A DNA stretch of 8,635 nt, taken from NCBI GenBank assembly GCA_964594235.1, contig CAZQMF010000051.1:1-8635 (forward strand), in the 5' to 3' direction. The position numbers and the translations under genes are program-made. Position 1 is the first letter of the stretch. Each line of letters opens with the position of its first letter. Of this stretch, positions 6,700-8,635 are shown piece by piece. The notes under the pieces are model-generated. The model did not search any database. It saw only the letters and a list, made by a program, of their open reading frames with translations, and was not told the origin of the DNA. This stretch comes from CAYLHS01 sp964594235 (GTDB lineage Bacteria > Actinomycetota > Acidimicrobiia > Spongiisociales > UBA4744).

Positions 6700-7034
6700 C
6701 GACCGCCGTCCCCGCGATTCGCGTAGAGGGCTTGGAGAAGTCGTACAAAGACCTGGAGGTGCTGCGCGGCGTGGACTTCGACGTGGAGTGGGGCAGCGCT
6801 CTGCTCGGCTCGAACGGGGCGGGCAAGACGACGGTCGTGAATATCCTGTCGACGCTGCTCAAGGCCGACGCGGAAACTGTGAGCGTCGACGGCTTCGACG
6901 TCACGACCTAGGGCGCCGATATGCGCAGGTCCATCAGCCTCACCGGACAGTTCGCCGCCGTCGATGAAATCCTCAGCGGGCGGGAGAACGTCGTGTTGGT
7001 CGCCCGGCTGCGCCACCTCGAGCACCCCGGGTGA
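6696..7034 (+). pseudogene. Remnant of a DrrA-like ABC transporter ATP-binding protein gene
   Basis: The first 71 codons encode the start of an ABC ATPase: an A-loop region (LEKSYKDLEVLRGVDF) and Walker A GSNGAGKTT (38-46, Lys44). A TAG at 6909-6911 then interrupts it. The same frame continues without a shift through SLTGQFAAVDEILSGREN, including the Q-loop Gln85, and through VARLRHLEHPG to a TGA at 7032-7034. This is the daunorubicin-resistance (DrrA) subtype of drug exporters, normally about 310-330 aa. Missing are the ABC signature, Walker B, the H-loop and the whole C-terminal half, and no permease gene follows. The segment before Walker A reads VEWGSALLGS, where relatives usually have two more residues between Ser and Ala (IF in the form I recall), which suggests a 6-bp deletion. 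Asp-Ala-Glu-Thr after the Walker A helix replaces the usual Asp-Ala-Gly-Thr. A ribosome binding site (AAGGGAA, 6682-6688) and the ATGA overlap remain intact. A sequencing error could explain the TAG but not the missing 3' end. Confidence 0.85.
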
Positions 7035-7076
7035 GTGCTTGCCGGCACGCTCGACACGCGAGCCTGCGGCTCTGAG

Positions 7077-7127
7077 TTGACAACGGTCATCGAGCGTGTG
7101 ATGCTTTCCGAAACGAGACGGTATCGT
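7077..7127 (+). promoter_or_regulatory. Putative promoter region for the MFS transporter gene
   Basis: Two possibilities are visible. A perfect TTGACA (-35) at 7077-7082 is followed after 17 bp by GATGCT (7100-7105), a weak -10 preceded by an extended TGT (7097-7099). Alternatively TATCGT (7122-7127) could be the -10, with transcription starting near 7134 and a leader of about 25 nt that carries the ribosome binding site; it lacks a clear -35. ACGA (7113-7116) and TCGT (7124-7127) form a short dyad around this second site, but no regulator can be assigned. Confidence 0.35.
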
Positions 7128-7143
7128 ATTGAAAAGATCGCAT

Positions 7144-7150
7144 AGAGGAA
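7144..7150 (+). promoter_or_regulatory. Ribosome binding site of the MFS transporter gene
   Basis: AGAGGAA lies 8 nt before the ATG at 7159 and fixes that start. Unlike the three genes at the left of the window, this gene has a conventional leader. Confidence 0.6.
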
Positions 7151-7158
7151 CGTTCGAA

Positions 7159-8635
7159 ATGGAAGCCGAAACCATTCACCGCCGCAGGTGGGCCACCCTT
7201 GCGGTACTTTCGCTGAGCCTGCTGATCATCGGACTTGACAACACCATCCTCAACGTCGCTCTCCCAACCTTGGTCCGCGACCTCGGTGCGTCGTCGAGCG
7301 AGTTGCAGTGGATGGTCGACGCCTACATGCTCGTCTTCGCAGGGCTCCTGCTCACGATGGGTGCGCTTGGCGACCGGTTTGGACGCAAGAAGGCACTGAG
7401 CGCCGGTCTCGTGATCTTCGGCGCGGCTTCGATATGGGCCGCCTACGCGGGCAGCGCCACCCATCTGATCGCCGCTCGAGCGGTGATGGGCATCGGTGGC
7501 TCGTTGATCATGCCGTCGACCCTTTCGATCATCACCAACATCTTCGAGGGAGCCGAGCGAGGCCGGGCGATCGCGGCCTGGGCCGCCATGGCCGGCCTCG
7601 GCATCGTCATCGGACCTGCCCTCGGCGGCTGGCTGCTCGAGAACTTCTGGTGGGGATCGATCTTCCTCATCAACGTGTTCGTCGCCATCGCTGCGTTGGT
7701 GGCCGGGTGGACCTTGGTGCCTGACTCAAAGGATCCCCATGCCACACCTCTCGATCCGGTCGGCGCGATGCTGTCGATCGCTGGGCTCGTGGCACTCGTC
7801 TATGCCATCATCGAGGCTCCGTCCGACGGCTGGACCAGCGCGACGATCCTCGTGTCGTTCACAGCGGCAGCGGTGCTCCTCGCGGCGTTCCTGTGGTGGG
7901 AGTCTCGCGCCGAACACCCAATGCTTCAGCTCGCCTTCTTCAAGAACCCGCGCTTCAGCGCCGGTGCGGGCGCCATCACCATGGTGTTCTTCGCGATGTT
8001 CGGGACGATCTTCCTCCTCACGCAGTATCTCCAGTTCGTTCTTGGGTACACGCCACTCCAGACGGGCATACGAGTGATGCCGATCGCAACGCTGGTCATC
8101 TCCGCTCCCATGTCGGCGCGGCTGACGGAACGTTTCGGGAGCAAGCGGGTCGTCGCGGCCGGGCTGTTCATCGTCGCCGTGGCACTGTCCATCCTTGCCA
8201 CCACCACCGACGCATCCGGATATGGGCGTATCGCGGTCATGATCTCTGTGCTCGGAGTCGGCATGGGCATGGCGATGGCGCCCGCTACCGACTCGGTGAT
8301 GGGTTCGCTGCCCCTCGCAAAGGCAGGCGTGGGTTCCGCCATGAACGACACGACCCGCATGGTCGGAGGCGCCCTCGGCGTTGCGATCCTCGGCAGTGTG
8401 CTGGCCTCCGCCTACTCGTCGACCATGGAGCCGCTGGTGGCACGGCTGCCGGCTGCAGCCCAGGCGGTCGTCTCCAACTCGATTGGCGGTGCCCTGGGGG
8501 TCGCTGCACAGGTCGGTGATGCTGCCGCTCCCCTGGTCTCGGCGGCCAAGTCGGCATTCATCGACGGGATGGGTACGGCCGTCTGGGTTGGCGTCGGGAT
8601 CGCGCTACTAGGGTCGATTGTGACATGGATCTTCC
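7159..8635 (+). CDS. DHA2-type (14-TM) MFS efflux transporter, 3' end outside the window
   Basis: The frame is open from the ATG at 7159 to the last base (492 codons, no stop), and probably only a few dozen C-terminal residues are missing. It is a proton-driven drug exporter of the EmrB/QacA (DHA2) type in the cytoplasmic membrane. Visible motifs are LDNTILNVALP in TM1 (Asp27; motif D1), GALGDRFGRKK (68-78; motif A, loop 2-3), RAVMGIGGSLIMPS (from Arg107; motif B, TM4) and GLGIVIGPALGG (146-157; motif C, the antiporter signature in TM5). Hydrophobic segments continue through the C-terminal half, consistent with 14 helices. Hydrophilic loops near 190-200 (after VPDSKDPHATP) and 250-260 separate the bundles. 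The substrate cannot be told from sequence. The gene follows the ABC remnant after 124 bp and has its own ribosome binding site and putative promoter, so it may be independent of the PadR operon or be read from it when derepressed. Confidence 0.92.
   Translation, partial: MEAETIHRRRWATLAVLSLSLLIIGLDNTILNVALPTLVRDLGASSSELQWMVDAYMLVFAGLLLTMGALGDRFGRKKALSAGLVIFGAASIWAAYAGSATHLIAARAVMGIGGSLIMPSTLSIITNIFEGAERGRAIAAWAAMAGLGIVIGPALGGWLLENFWWGSIFLINVFVAIAALVAGWTLVPDSKDPHATPLDPVGAMLSIAGLVALVYAIIEAPSDGWTSATILVSFTAAAVLLAAFLWWESRAEHPMLQLAFFKNPRFSAGAGAITMVFFAMFGTIFLLTQYLQFVLGYTPLQTGIRVMPIATLVISAPMSARLTERFGSKRVVAAGLFIVAVALSILATTTDASGYGRIAVMISVLGVGMGMAMAPATDSVMGSLPLAKAGVGSAMNDTTRMVGGALGVAILGSVLASAYSSTMEPLVARLPAAAQAVVSNSIGGALGVAAQVGDAAAPLVSAAKSAFIDGMGTAVWVGVGIALLGSIVTWIF

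Noticed and set aside
7308..8519. Several frames of 110-210 aa on both strands over the right part of the window
   Set aside because: They are all shadows of the MFS transporter, whose own frame (7159 to the window end) has no stop and shows clear family motifs.

Overview
The window is GC-rich and reads entirely on the + strand. The gene content points to an actinobacterium: a membrane-anchored PDZ/Lon-like protease next to a large UPF0182 membrane protein, a DivIVA-type protein, and starts that look leaderless. It is possibly a member of Acidimicrobiia, but that placement is inference. No rRNA, tRNA, CRISPR array or insertion sequence was seen.

Region 1 (about 1-5820) looks like chromosomal housekeeping sequence with three large genes in series. 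The first is a PDZ plus S16 (Lon-like) serine protease, with Ser244/Lys289 as the catalytic dyad. The second is a 621-aa protein with a DivIVA-like N-terminus, a long coiled coil, Pro/Glu-rich linkers and a C-terminal domain resembling the phage Mu gpF / SPP1 gp7 minor head protein family. The third is a 940-aa UPF0182 integral membrane protein. The protease/UPF0182 pairing recalls the mycobacterial Rv3194c-Rv3193c neighbourhood (from memory). The DivIVA-phage-type chimera placed between them is the most unusual item in the window. All three starts lack a Shine-Dalgarno sequence and instead have a TAnnnT -10-like hexamer 6-9 nt upstream, which suggests leaderless or nearly leaderless mRNAs.

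Region 2 (5821-7158) is a PadR-controlled drug-efflux type operon in decay. A promoter with its -10 inside a 26-bp interrupted palindrome precedes padR. A DUF1048 gene follows, and then the 5' third of a DrrA-type ABC ATPase gene. That ATPase gene carries an in-frame TAG, has apparently lost two codons before Walker A, and is truncated before the signature and Walker B motifs. The cognate permease is absent.

Region 3 (7159-8635) is a DHA2-type (14-TM, EmrB/QacA-like) MFS efflux transporter with its own ribosome binding site. It is open at the right edge of the window. The intact MFS gene directly after the dead ABC gene suggests that one exporter has been lost or replaced beside the other.
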